A stretch of DNA of 64,000 nt from Sphingomonas sp. (lineage in GTDB: Bacteria; Pseudomonadota; Alphaproteobacteria; Sphingomonadales; Sphingomonadaceae): NCBI RefSeq assembly GCF_019635515.1, contig NZ_JAHBZI010000001.1, forward strand, positions 372,001 through 436,000. Direction: 5' to 3'. Position numbers and translations under genes: made by a program. This document shows positions 17,766-25,010 of the stretch, piece by piece. The notes beneath the pieces were generated by a model, which did no database searches, had not been told where the DNA came from, and was given only the letters and a program-made list of their open reading frames with translations. How positions within the stretch are numbered: the first letter of the stretch is position 1; every line of letters begins with the position of its first letter.

Positions 17766-18458
17766 ATGGCCGGTTTTACATTTGCGATCGCGGTGACGGG
17801 GATGACCTGGGCCATGCCGGCGCTGGCGCAGGATTGCCCGCCCGCCGGCGCTCGCTACGAGCATGACAATTTCGTCGTGCGCTCGATCGTGACCTCGCTG
17901 GGGGGAAGGCGCCATCCTGCCCTCGGATGCCAGTGGCGGCGATCGACCGACAATCGCGTGATCTGGCTGGAGCCGGGGGTGGCGATGAAGCCCGTCGGCG
18001 ATAGCGCGACCGTCGCGCCGCGTATCTCGCCCGCGCGCCCGGCTGTTACCCGGCCACCGGCGCGCGTGGCCGTCACGTCGCCCGGAATTGCGGCGCCGTC
18101 GCGCCCTGTGCCAGCGCCCGCACCCGCACCTGTGCGGCCGGCCGGCGATTTCGGGCCGATCCAGATCGGCGTCTATGAATGCGATCAGCCGATCAGCATC
18201 GGCGGAATGATCATGGGATCGCCGGTGCCGGGCCCGATGTTCGGCGTCACCGGCCCCGGCGCGTATCGCGACTTCAATGGCGGCACCGGCAGTTTCAGCT
18301 TTTCCGGCGGCATCCTGACGATGACCAGCGGCCCCTTGCGGGGCACGCGATATCAGCGCTCCGACGCGACTCTCTTCCACCCGCTCGATGCCAAGGGGCA
18401 GCGGGGTTCGATTCGCTGTGTGCTGAACAAACGCAAGGATCTTCGCGGCCGATGGTGA
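17766..18458 (+). CDS. Secreted protein with Pro/Ala linker and C-terminal Gly-rich domain
   Basis: About 230 residues. I choose ATG 17766 because GAGGAG sits 7 bases before it; ATG 17751 and 17760 are alternatives. A signal peptide (AGFTFAIAVTGMTWAMPALA) is followed by an N-terminal domain with Cys pairs and then a Pro/Ala-rich linker (about 90-130). The C-terminal domain begins IQIGVYECDQPISIGG. It carries YRDFNGGTGSFSF and SGPLRGTRYQRSD and ends SIRCVLNKR. The same pattern recurs in the gene at 18930, so the two look like paralogues. The function is unknown; it is probably periplasmic. Confidence 0.75.
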   Translation: MAGFTFAIAVTGMTWAMPALAQDCPPAGARYEHDNFVVRSIVTSLGGRRHPALGCQWRRSTDNRVIWLEPGVAMKPVGDSATVAPRISPARPAVTRPPARVAVTSPGIAAPSRPVPAPAPAPVRPAGDFGPIQIGVYECDQPISIGGMIMGSPVPGPMFGVTGPGAYRDFNGGTGSFSFSGGILTMTSGPLRGTRYQRSDATLFHPLDAKGQRGSIRCVLNKRKDLRGRW

Positions 18459-18483
18459 GCCGCGCTTGTTGGGAGACGATGTG

Positions 18484-18933
18484 ATGAAGACCGCTATCCT
18501 GCTGGCAGCATCCGGAGCGGCGCTATGTGCCGCGTTGCCGGCGGCCGCGCAGCCCTATCGCGAATATGACAAGGTCGAGGTGGAGGATGCCGAGAATCCC
18601 GGCGAATGGAACGCCTGTACCGTCACCAAGGTGTTCAAGGGCGCCTATGAGGTGAGTTGCAATTATGCCAAGTCGATCCGGCGCGATATCCAGGTGCGCC
18701 TGCCGGGGCGGGAGCCCGTGGCGCAAAGCGCGGCGATTCCGGTATCCGGCCCGCCCTTTGTGAAGGACGATCTGGTGCTGGTATCGACGATGGGCCTGCC
18801 CGATGATTGGAAGCTGTGCGTGGTCCGGCGCAACCAGGTGAACAGCCTGAACACCTATGTCGTGGCTTGTGGGGGCAGCGATTACAACGTGCTGCCCAAA
18901 TGGGTCCGCGCCGATCCGGAAGCACCGCAATGA
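18484..18933 (+). CDS. Secreted protein with two SH3/Tudor-like repeats
   Basis: A protein of 149 residues from ATG 18484 (GGGAG upstream). The signal peptide MKTAILLAASGAALCAALPA is followed by AAQPYREY. Two similar units follow. Unit 1 is YDKVEVEDAENPGEWNACTV then YEVSCNYAKSIRRDIQVR. Unit 2 is KDDLVLVSTMGLPDDWKLCV then YVVACGGSDYNVLPKWVR. Both fit V-x-V/L ... W-x-x-C-x-V ... Y-x-V-x-C, which suggests small beta-barrels of SH3 or Tudor type. The stop codon overlaps the next start (ATGA). Confidence 0.75.
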   Translation: MKTAILLAASGAALCAALPAAAQPYREYDKVEVEDAENPGEWNACTVTKVFKGAYEVSCNYAKSIRRDIQVRLPGREPVAQSAAIPVSGPPFVKDDLVLVSTMGLPDDWKLCVVRRNQVNSLNTYVVACGGSDYNVLPKWVRADPEAPQ

Positions 18934-19463
18934 AGCCGCTCGCTTGCGTGGCGGCGGTGCTGATCGCGGGTTGCGCCTCGGCTCCGGCGGAGGCGCAGTC
19001 GCTCAGTTCCTGCTCGGTCGGCCAGCGGGTCAAATCGCCGGCGGGCCCGGCGACGGTCGTGTCGGTCCAGGGGTCGAGCTGCACGGTTCGGGTGGACGGG
19101 CGTTCCTATAACGATGTCTATGCCGCGTTCATGCTCGAGGCGCTGGGCGGTCCGCCCCGTACCGCCGCGCAGCCCCGCGCCGCCGCACCGGTTGCGGCAG
19201 CGCCGGGAGGCAATCCGAAGCCGGGCGTCTATCAATGCGTCGGCGGGCCCGCGGGCAACCTGAAGCTCCGTTTCTTCACCGGCGGCGGCTATGCCAATGA
19301 ACAGGGCGCGCGCGGGCGCTATGCTCCGGGCAAGAACGGGCAGATCAAGTTCGTGACCGGCCCTTGGGAAGGCTATTATGGAAAGGTGCTTGCAAATGGC
19401 CGGATCGGGCTAACTTCCGTCGAGGGCGGCAGTTTCTATAACATGACCTGCGATCCGCGCTGA
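18930..19463 (+). CDS. Putative lipoprotein with SH3-like and Gly-rich C-terminal domain
   Basis: A protein of 177 residues. MKPLACVAAVLIAGCASAPA contains a lipobox (IAGC), so Cys15 may be lipid-modified. A short SH3-like unit follows (SVGQRVKSPAGPATVVSV, CTVRVDGRSYNDVYAAF), then a C-terminal domain starting KPGVYQCVGG. That domain continues with YANEQGARGRYAPG and FVTGPWEGYYGKV and ends FYNMTC. The last domain resembles that of the protein at 17766. The start overlaps the previous stop by 4 bases. The stop codon lies inside a perfect palindrome. Confidence 0.75.
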   Translation: MKPLACVAAVLIAGCASAPAEAQSLSSCSVGQRVKSPAGPATVVSVQGSSCTVRVDGRSYNDVYAAFMLEALGGPPRTAAQPRAAAPVAAAPGGNPKPGVYQCVGGPAGNLKLRFFTGGGYANEQGARGRYAPGKNGQIKFVTGPWEGYYGKVLANGRIGLTSVEGGSFYNMTCDPR

Positions 19464-19473
19464 GCGCGGATCG
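19451..19473. terminator. Palindrome around the stop codon, possible bidirectional transcription end
   Basis: Perfect 10-bp arms (CGATCCGCGC / GCGCGGATCG) flank the TGA stop of the upstream gene, 3 bases before the convergent GNAT gene ends. There is no T run, so a Rho-independent role is uncertain. Confidence 0.45.
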
Positions 19474-19475
19474 CT

Positions 19476-19943
19476 TCACAACACCCGCGTCATGAACCGG
19501 CTGAACGGATCGTCCGCCGGATAATCCCCGAACGCCCCGCAATCGGTGAAGCCGAACTTGCGGTACAAGGCGATTGCCGGTTCGAACGCTTCGCCTGACC
19601 CCGTCTCAAGGCTCAGCCGCTTCATGCCCTTGGCGCGCGCCGCGCCGAGGATATGCGACAGGATCGCAGCGCCGGTGCCCCCGCGCAGCCGCCCCGGCGC
19701 GGTCCGCATCGATTTGATCTCGCCGGCATCGCCGCCCAAGTCCTTGAGCGCGCCGATCCCGGCCAGCGTCTCGCCGTCCCAGGCCGACCAGAAGCTGATG
19801 TCGGGCGTCCTGAGCCCCGAAAGATCGAGGAAATGGCAGCTCTCCGCCGGCGAGTTCGCCAGCATGCCCTGCGCATGCAAGCGCAACAGGTCGATCACCT
19901 GCGGATCGTCGAGGCCGCCGTCGCGAATATGCAATTCGGACAT
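19476..19943 (-). CDS. GNAT family N-acetyltransferase
   Basis: A protein of 155 residues starting at MSELHIRDG (19943). It shows the GNAT core: WDGETLAGIGALKDLGGDAGEIKSM (strand 4), RTAPGRLRGGTGAAILSHIL (acetyl-CoA pyrophosphate loop, R/Q-x-x-G-x-G/A type), KRLSLETGSG and a C-terminal ALYRKFGFTDCGAFGDY. It resembles the PaiA/YsnE-like group that acetylates small amines or amino acids. The acceptor substrate is unknown. It starts 2 bases after the end of the gene upstream, so it is probably cotranscribed. Confidence 0.9.
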   Translation of the reverse strand: MSELHIRDGGLDDPQVIDLLRLHAQGMLANSPAESCHFLDLSGLRTPDISFWSAWDGETLAGIGALKDLGGDAGEIKSMRTAPGRLRGGTGAAILSHILGAARAKGMKRLSLETGSGEAFEPAIALYRKFGFTDCGAFGDYPADDPFSRFMTRVL

Positions 19944-19945
19944 GC

Positions 19946-20716
19946 TCAGCGGATGATCTGTGGTGCGACGTACAATTCGGAAGCCATCGGCCGGCCGGCT
20001 TTGTCCAACGCAGGTTTGAACCGGGCTGCCGAAACGTACCGGCAAAGCTGAATATCGCCTTCGTCCGTGCCGGTGGTCCAGCTGATGCGACACCCCGTCA
20101 CGTCGCCCCTCGCCGAAATCTGGGCCATCGCGCCGGGATTCTTCGTTGTGAAAGTCGCAGCCGCTCCGCGGATGACCAGCTTTTTGGGTTCGCTGAGAAC
20201 GGCCTGCGTCGCCCATGCTGTTGGTAGTGAGAGCACGTTGACCGGTTCGTTCGACGGCGGTTTGGGAATTTCGAGGTCGAATTTCGCGCCGATTCGTACC
20301 TGCCCGGCCGTCGGCATTCCCTCCACCGTCAACGCGTGCCGGAAGACACCACGTGCGCGCAGAAGGCTGCACGTCACATCCCCCAATATCGCGGGTTGCG
20401 AATCTTCGATCACCCGGCAGCGCAGCAGCGCATCATCCGGGCCGACATCCACTTGGACGATCACCGATCCCGTGATCCCGGCATCCAGAGCCGATTTCGG
20501 ATAGTCGGCTGGAGACAACCAGTCCGGCGCGTCCGCGCGAAGTTCCGCGTTGCGCAACAGCGCGGCGTCGTCGGGCAATTGATAGCCGGCGTAGAACGTA
20601 AAGACCGTGGGAGCTCGGCCATCGGGCAGCGGCTTGCCGTACGCAGATTGCGCCGCCGCCTGTTGCGCGCCGAATACAGCCGCAACGATTGCGGCCGCCG
20701 CCAAAGCTTCCCGCAT
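19946..20716 (-). CDS. Secreted protein with TonB C-terminal-like domain
   Basis: A protein of 256 residues starting at ATG 20716. The signal peptide is MREALAAAAIVAAVFGAQQA, then AAQSAYG. A TonB-C-like domain is seen: DYPKSALDAGITGSVIVQVD, then LLRCRVIEDSQPAILGDVTC, LLRARGVFRHA. The second half (about 165-256) again has G-D-V-x-G-C-R-I and a Cys-containing R-F-x-P-A pattern (LCRYVSAARFKPALDKAGRP), so it may be a second degenerate copy. There is no N-terminal anchor helix that stays uncleaved, so it is not a standard energy transducer. The function is unknown. Confidence 0.75.
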   Translation of the reverse strand: MREALAAAAIVAAVFGAQQAAAQSAYGKPLPDGRAPTVFTFYAGYQLPDDAALLRNAELRADAPDWLSPADYPKSALDAGITGSVIVQVDVGPDDALLRCRVIEDSQPAILGDVTCSLLRARGVFRHALTVEGMPTAGQVRIGAKFDLEIPKPPSNEPVNVLSLPTAWATQAVLSEPKKLVIRGAAATFTTKNPGAMAQISARGDVTGCRISWTTGTDEGDIQLCRYVSAARFKPALDKAGRPMASELYVAPQIIR

Positions 20717-20732
20717 ATCGCCCCCCGTTTCC

Positions 20733-21848
20733 TCAGATCTCGTCGATGAACCCCGCCAGCGTCTCCAGGCACGCGTGCGCCAGGCGCTTGCACCGCTCCG
20801 GCGACCAGGCGAACTCGGCATCGGGGTTCGCGTCATGATCCTTGAACGGCATCTCCAGCGTCATCGACACGGCGCCGAAGCGCTCGGCGAGCTGGTTGGT
20901 CGACATCGAGAGATTGGCCGTGCCGGGCGCCGATTTGGCATAGCCCAGTTCGGTCTGGAAATCGGTCGTCTGCTTCGCGAGCCGGCGGGCATATTCGTAG
21001 AATTTCTCGCCATGCGCGTCGGTCCAGCTTGGGATTCCTTCAAAGCCGGCGAGGAAATTGGCCGGGATCGCCTCGTCGCCATGCACATCCATCGCGAAGT
21101 CGCAGCCGGTCTCGTCCATCGCCGCGCGCACCAGGAACACTTCCGGGCTCTTGTCCATCGACGGCGCATGCCATTCGCGGTTGAGGTTCACCCCCGCGGC
21201 GTTGGTGCGCAGATGCCCGCGGCGCGACCCGTCGGGATTCATGTTCGGCACGATATGGAAGGTCGCCTTGTCGCGCAGCGCCGTCGCGGTGGCGTTGCCC
21301 GAGGTCAGATATTCCAGCGCGCCCTCGGCCCACCATTCGGCCATGCTCTCGCCGGGATGCTGGCGGGCATAGATCCACACCGTCTTCGGGCCCGTGCCCA
21401 TCGTCAGTACATCCATCGATTGCCCGTCGAGCGTCACGCCCAATTCGCGGTGCGAAACGCCCGGCATCAGCGCGATGCGACTGACCAGATCGTGATGCCG
21501 CTCCATCGAATAGGGTGCGAAATAAGCGAACCAGGCGATATCGCTGTCGAAGCTGTGCGTGAATTCGAACACGCCATCGGCATAGCCGCCCTTGGCCAGC
21601 CGCCATGTCTCGCGGTCGGTCGAGACGCGCGCATCATAATTGGGCCAGCCGTCCGGATAGGCCGATCCGGCGGCATTGAGGATGCGGAACGTGATGGTCC
21701 GGCCCTTCGCCCCGCTCACCCGGAAGTGAAACCATTGATAGAAATCGGAGAGGTGATCGACGACGATCTCGAGGTCGGCGCGGTCGCCGTCGATTGTCAA
21801 AACGCGAATATTGCCGCTGTCGAAAGCGGAATTGATCTGGATGCTCAT
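20733..21848 (-). CDS. M14 family carboxypeptidase, cytosolic carboxypeptidase-like
   Basis: A protein of 371 residues with no signal peptide. An N-terminal beta domain (about 1-115, DHLSDFYQWFHFRVSGAKG) precedes the M14 domain, as in bacterial relatives of the Nna1/AGBL cytosolic carboxypeptidases. Zinc ligands are in ARQHPGESMAEWWAEGAL (His, Glu) and AMDVHGDEA (His). Substrate residues are in NMNPDGSRRGHLRTNAAGVN and LNREW, and the catalytic Glu is in VSMTLEMPFKD. Eukaryotic relatives remove C-terminal Glu from tubulin; the bacterial target is unknown. It overlaps the lipoprotein gene upstream by 4 bases. Confidence 0.95.
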   Translation of the reverse strand: MSIQINSAFDSGNIRVLTIDGDRADLEIVVDHLSDFYQWFHFRVSGAKGRTITFRILNAAGSAYPDGWPNYDARVSTDRETWRLAKGGYADGVFEFTHSFDSDIAWFAYFAPYSMERHHDLVSRIALMPGVSHRELGVTLDGQSMDVLTMGTGPKTVWIYARQHPGESMAEWWAEGALEYLTSGNATATALRDKATFHIVPNMNPDGSRRGHLRTNAAGVNLNREWHAPSMDKSPEVFLVRAAMDETGCDFAMDVHGDEAIPANFLAGFEGIPSWTDAHGEKFYEYARRLAKQTTDFQTELGYAKSAPGTANLSMSTNQLAERFGAVSMTLEMPFKDHDANPDAEFAWSPERCKRLAHACLETLAGFIDEI

Positions 21849-22438
21849 TTCACCGTGATAGTCACCCCTGACTCGCCGGGGAAGCCCTTGAACAACGCCC
21901 TGGCCAGCCTGCCGGCCGTCTCGACCGGTTGGTCGCCGGCCGATTCGGTCACGGCCTTGCCTTCCCATATGGTGCTGTTGTCGCTGCGCCGGCGCAGCTG
22001 CACGGAAAGCTCGGAGACATAGAGTTCGCGGGTCTTGCCGCCGACCCCGAACGAGACGCCGCCGCCGACACCCACGCCGCCGCGATAGCCGCCGCCATAG
22101 CTGCCGCCGCCAATCCCGATCGAGACCGGCGGGCGTTCGCGGTATGCGCCGCGCGACATGCGGGTGAAGCCGACCGCGGCGATATAGCCGGACTGCATGT
22201 CCACGCCGCCCTTCACATAGCCGAGCCTCTGCAGCTCGATCGCCACCGCATCGGCGTAAAGCTGATATTCGGGACTGACCGTGGCTCCGATCGGCTCGAT
22301 CGCCACGGTGGTGCGCTCGGTGATCGGCTGGCCGAGATGATAGCGCGTCACGTCGATCGGCCCGTTGCGCGTCGTCGCGGTGCAGCCGCCGAGCAGGGCG
22401 GCGCCGGCGAGCAGGGCGAGAGTGAAGGGCTTGGTCAC
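21845..22438 (-). CDS. DUF4136-like lipoprotein
   Basis: A protein of 197 residues. The lipoprotein signal MTKPFTLALLAGAALLGGCT has the lipobox LGGC with Cys19. The body has the DUF4136-type layout: TTVAIEPIGATVSPEYQLYA, AIELQRLGYVKGGV, a Gly-rich stretch (about 108-132) and VQLRRRSDNSTIWEGKAVTE. DUF4136 proteins are outer-membrane or periplasmic lipoproteins of unknown role. The ATGA overlap with the M14 gene suggests coupled expression. Confidence 0.85.
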   Translation of the reverse strand: MTKPFTLALLAGAALLGGCTATTRNGPIDVTRYHLGQPITERTTVAIEPIGATVSPEYQLYADAVAIELQRLGYVKGGVDMQSGYIAAVGFTRMSRGAYRERPPVSIGIGGGSYGGGYRGGVGVGGGVSFGVGGKTRELYVSELSVQLRRRSDNSTIWEGKAVTESAGDQPVETAGRLARALFKGFPGESGVTITVK

Positions 22439-22533
22439 GGGCTTCCTCCATGTTTCGCGAGCGCAACGGCTCGTTGGAGGTGTAACAAGAGTCGGGGCGA
22501 GTCGGTTCCCAGCCTTTTCCGCCCTCGCGCGCC

Positions 22534-22562
22534 TTGACTTGGGACGGTTCGGCCTCTAGGCG
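22534..22562 (+). promoter_or_regulatory. Candidate promoter of rpmJ
   Basis: TTGACT (22534-22539), a 17-base spacer and TAGGCG (22557-22562). The CTTGAC -35 type is common in alphaproteobacteria. It ends 44 bases before the rpmJ ATG in an otherwise empty 168-bp divergent interval. Confidence 0.5.
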
Positions 22563-22606
22563 ACCCCCTCTTTTCCAGACACCAATATTCGAGAAGCGAA
22601 TCGGTC

Positions 22607-22732
22607 ATGAAGATCGTGAATTCATTGAAGTCGCTCAAGGGCCGTCACCGCGATAACCGCGTGATCCGCCGCCGTGGGCGCATCTACGTCATCAACAAGA
22701 CGAATCGCCGGTTCAAGGCCCGCCAGGGCTAA
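22607..22732 (+). CDS. rpmJ: 50S ribosomal protein L36, zinc-free (YkgO) type
   Basis: A protein of 41 residues read directly: it begins [20 protein letters not shown] and ends [12 protein letters not shown]. This is the C- form of L36, which lacks the Cys3-His zinc site of the classical 37-residue protein, as is usual in sphingomonads. GAGAAG lies upstream. It is followed after 6 bases by a HAD phosphatase gene. Confidence 0.97.
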   Translation: MKIVNSLKSLKGRHRDNRVIRRRGRIYVINKTNRRFKARQG

Positions 22733-22738
22733 GCTTCC

Positions 22739-23356
22739 GTGGTGCAGCCCAAGGCCGTCATCTTCGATGTCGGCAAGGTGTTGTTCGACTGGGAACCGCG
22801 ATATCTCTACGAGCGCCTGATCGGTGACGATCGGGCGCTCGAAGCGTTTCTGGCCAATGTCGTCACCAGGGACTGGCATTTCCAGCACGATGCAGGGCGT
22901 CCGTTCGCGGAGACGTCTGCCGAGCTGATTGCGCAATTTCCCGAGCACGCCGATCTGATTCGCGCCTGGGGCCCGCGCTTCAACGAAACGATTCGCAATC
23001 CCATCCCCGGCATGGCCGAGATCGTCGCCGAGCTCGATGCCGCCGGCGTGCCCCTGTTCGCGATCACCAATTTCTCGGGCGAGTTCTGGCGGCCGTTCGC
23101 CGCCGCGCATCGCGACCTGTTCGATCGCTTTCAGGGCATCGTCGTCTCGGGCGACGAAAAGCTGATGAAGCCGGATCCCGCGATCTACCGTCTTGCGCTC
23201 GATCGCTTCGGTCTGGAGCCCGGCGAAGCCGTTTTCGTCGACGACAACCTCGCCAACGTCACCGCGGCCAGCGCGCTCGGCATCCATGCGGTGCTGTTCA
23301 CCTGCGCCGCGGGCTTCCGCGACAGCCTCGTCAGGTTCGGGCTGCTGGCGCCATAG
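22739..23356 (+). CDS. HAD-superfamily phosphatase (YihX-like)
   Basis: A protein of 205 residues with a GTG start. The subfamily IA HAD motifs are present: nucleophile Asp10 in VIFDVGKVLFDWEP (the usual second Asp is Gly, as in YihX relatives), ITNFSGEF (motif II), KLMKPDPAIYRLAL (motif III Lys) and AVFVDDNLANVTAA (motif IV). Such enzymes dephosphorylate sugar phosphates such as glucose-1-phosphate, or other small metabolites. It probably shares the rpmJ transcript. Confidence 0.93.
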   Translation: MVQPKAVIFDVGKVLFDWEPRYLYERLIGDDRALEAFLANVVTRDWHFQHDAGRPFAETSAELIAQFPEHADLIRAWGPRFNETIRNPIPGMAEIVAELDAAGVPLFAITNFSGEFWRPFAAAHRDLFDRFQGIVVSGDEKLMKPDPAIYRLALDRFGLEPGEAVFVDDNLANVTAASALGIHAVLFTCAAGFRDSLVRFGLLAP

Positions 23357-23427
23357 CCTTTAGCCCGGAAGATGTCGGGAGCATCCCCGGCCACCAGTAC
23401 GGCTGGCGACCGGCAGCAGGTCAGGCT

Positions 23428-23754
23428 TCACTGCTTCTTTCCCGTATAGAAGCCGAACTCGGCCTTGCACGCCGCATAGCCCGCCTGATCGAACGGCGGC
23501 GGCTTGGTGATGTCCATCGCCCGCGCCATGTCCGCCGAATATTGCGGTGAGGAGATGCCTTCCCGCTGCTTGGCGGCGAGCGACAATTGGCTCACATCGT
23601 TGAGCCAGAGATCGTCGTTCATGAACTTGCCGGTGCGCTTGTAATAGGTCTCGCTGTTGTACCAGGCGGTGGTCAGGCAATCCATGATGCGCCGGTAGCT
23701 CGGGTCCTGCGCCGCGATCGGCGTGGCGGCGGCGAGCAGCATCGCGCTCAACAT
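23428..23754 (-). CDS. Small secreted protein, unknown function
   Basis: A protein of 108 residues with a short signal peptide (MLSAMLLAAATPIAA, then QDPSYRR). The mature part has two Cys (DCLTTAWYN, AACKAEFGFY) that could form one disulfide, and is otherwise helical and polar. It follows the MBL-fold gene on the minus strand after 65 bases. No family is recognised. Confidence 0.7.
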   Translation of the reverse strand: MLSAMLLAAATPIAAQDPSYRRIMDCLTTAWYNSETYYKRTGKFMNDDLWLNDVSQLSLAAKQREGISSPQYSADMARAMDITKPPPFDQAGYAACKAEFGFYTGKKQ

Positions 23755-23819
23755 CGGTGATCCCTCCCTGTTGCCCGGCGAATGTTCCCGCCCGCGCCGC
23801 GTGGGTCAATCCCCGCCGA

Positions 23820-24917
23820 TCATTTGGCCGGCTCGCCGCGCGCCTCGCGCCATGCGCTCTCGATCAGCGGATCGAGCGCATAGTCGGTGAACCAGATCGA
23901 CAGCCAGGCATCGCCCCCGGCAAAGGCGCGGCGCTCCGCGCTGAAATCGGTCTTCGCGCCCACTTCCTCCAATGGCGTGCCCGCAGCCAGCGGCGTCACC
24001 TGCTTGCGCACCGCATCGGTGAACGCGATCAGCTGGCGGAGATAGCGGTGATCGCGCATCGGCGTGCCATGCCCGGGCACCAGCACCGCGAAGTCATAGG
24101 CATCGATCCGCGCCAGTGTCCTGACCATCTCGGACGGCTTGACGTTGAACATATAGGGGATCGGCGCCACCACTGCGTCGCCCGCCGCCAGAACGCGCTG
24201 GCGCGGCAGCCAGACGATCGCGTCGCCATCGGTGTTTGCGGCGCCGAGAAACCGGATCTCGACCGGGACATCCTTGTCATCGATCCGGTAGCTGTCGGTG
24301 AACACCGTATCGGGCAGGATCAGATAGGTGCCGGCGACATCGCCGATCCGCGCTTCGGTCGCCGTGGCGGCATCGGCCCATTCGGCGCGCACCGTGGCGG
24401 GCAGCGACGCGTCCGCCGCGCTCTCGCGGAACTGCGCGATCGCCTTCTTCAGCCCGTCGATCCGCGCCGCTTCGAATTCGGGCGAGGGTTCTCGCTTGAG
24501 CCCGCCCATCGTCTCGGTTTCCATATGCTCGCGCGTCCGCACCGTCGAAATGATCCTCGCCGCCGGCCATTCGGCGCGGATCGCGGCAATGCCGCCGGGA
24601 TGATCGCTATGCCAATGGGTGAAGATCACCGCTTTCACCGGCAGCCGCGTGATCGCCTTCACATGCGCCACCACGCGCTTGCCCACGCCATAGGTCGCGC
24701 CGGTATCGACCAGCACCACCCCGTCGCTCTGCTCGATCACCACGACATTGCCGATGACCCCGGCGAAGGTCCGTTCGGGCTGGCGCAACACGTGCACGCG
24801 CGGCGCGACCTGTTCGGCGGTCTGGATGTGCGACAGGGTCTGCGCGGCGGCGGGGCCTATGGGCAGCACCGGCAGCGCGGCGAGGAAAAGGGCGTGAAGA
24901 CCGAAGCGAGGCAGCAT
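23820..24917 (-). CDS. MBL-fold metallo-hydrolase, secreted
   Basis: A protein of 365 residues from [11 protein letters not shown] (24917); longer in-frame starts lack sense. The signal peptide ends near PIGPAAA, then QTLSHIQ. The zinc motif is [13 protein letters not shown] (HxHxDH), followed by [20 protein letters not shown] and [10 protein letters not shown]. The overall layout resembles class B beta-lactamase relatives and other periplasmic MBL hydrolases. Without more conserved active-site residues I do not call it a beta-lactamase. The substrate is unknown. Confidence 0.9.
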
Positions 24918-25010
24918 GGATGCGGGCTCCTGACAGGAAGCCGCACGCCTTCCACCCGCCGCGCCGCGTGCCAATTAAAGATCGGCTAAAGCTTCGATAA
25001 AGCGCGGCGT

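Noticed and set aside
18401..18425. tRNA-like GGTTCGATTC segment
   Set aside because: It lies within a coding region and no cloverleaf arms are present; I see no tRNA gene in the window.
23820..24917. Class B metallo-beta-lactamase
   Set aside because: Only the general HxHxDH site is evident; specific resistance-enzyme residues cannot be confirmed by eye.
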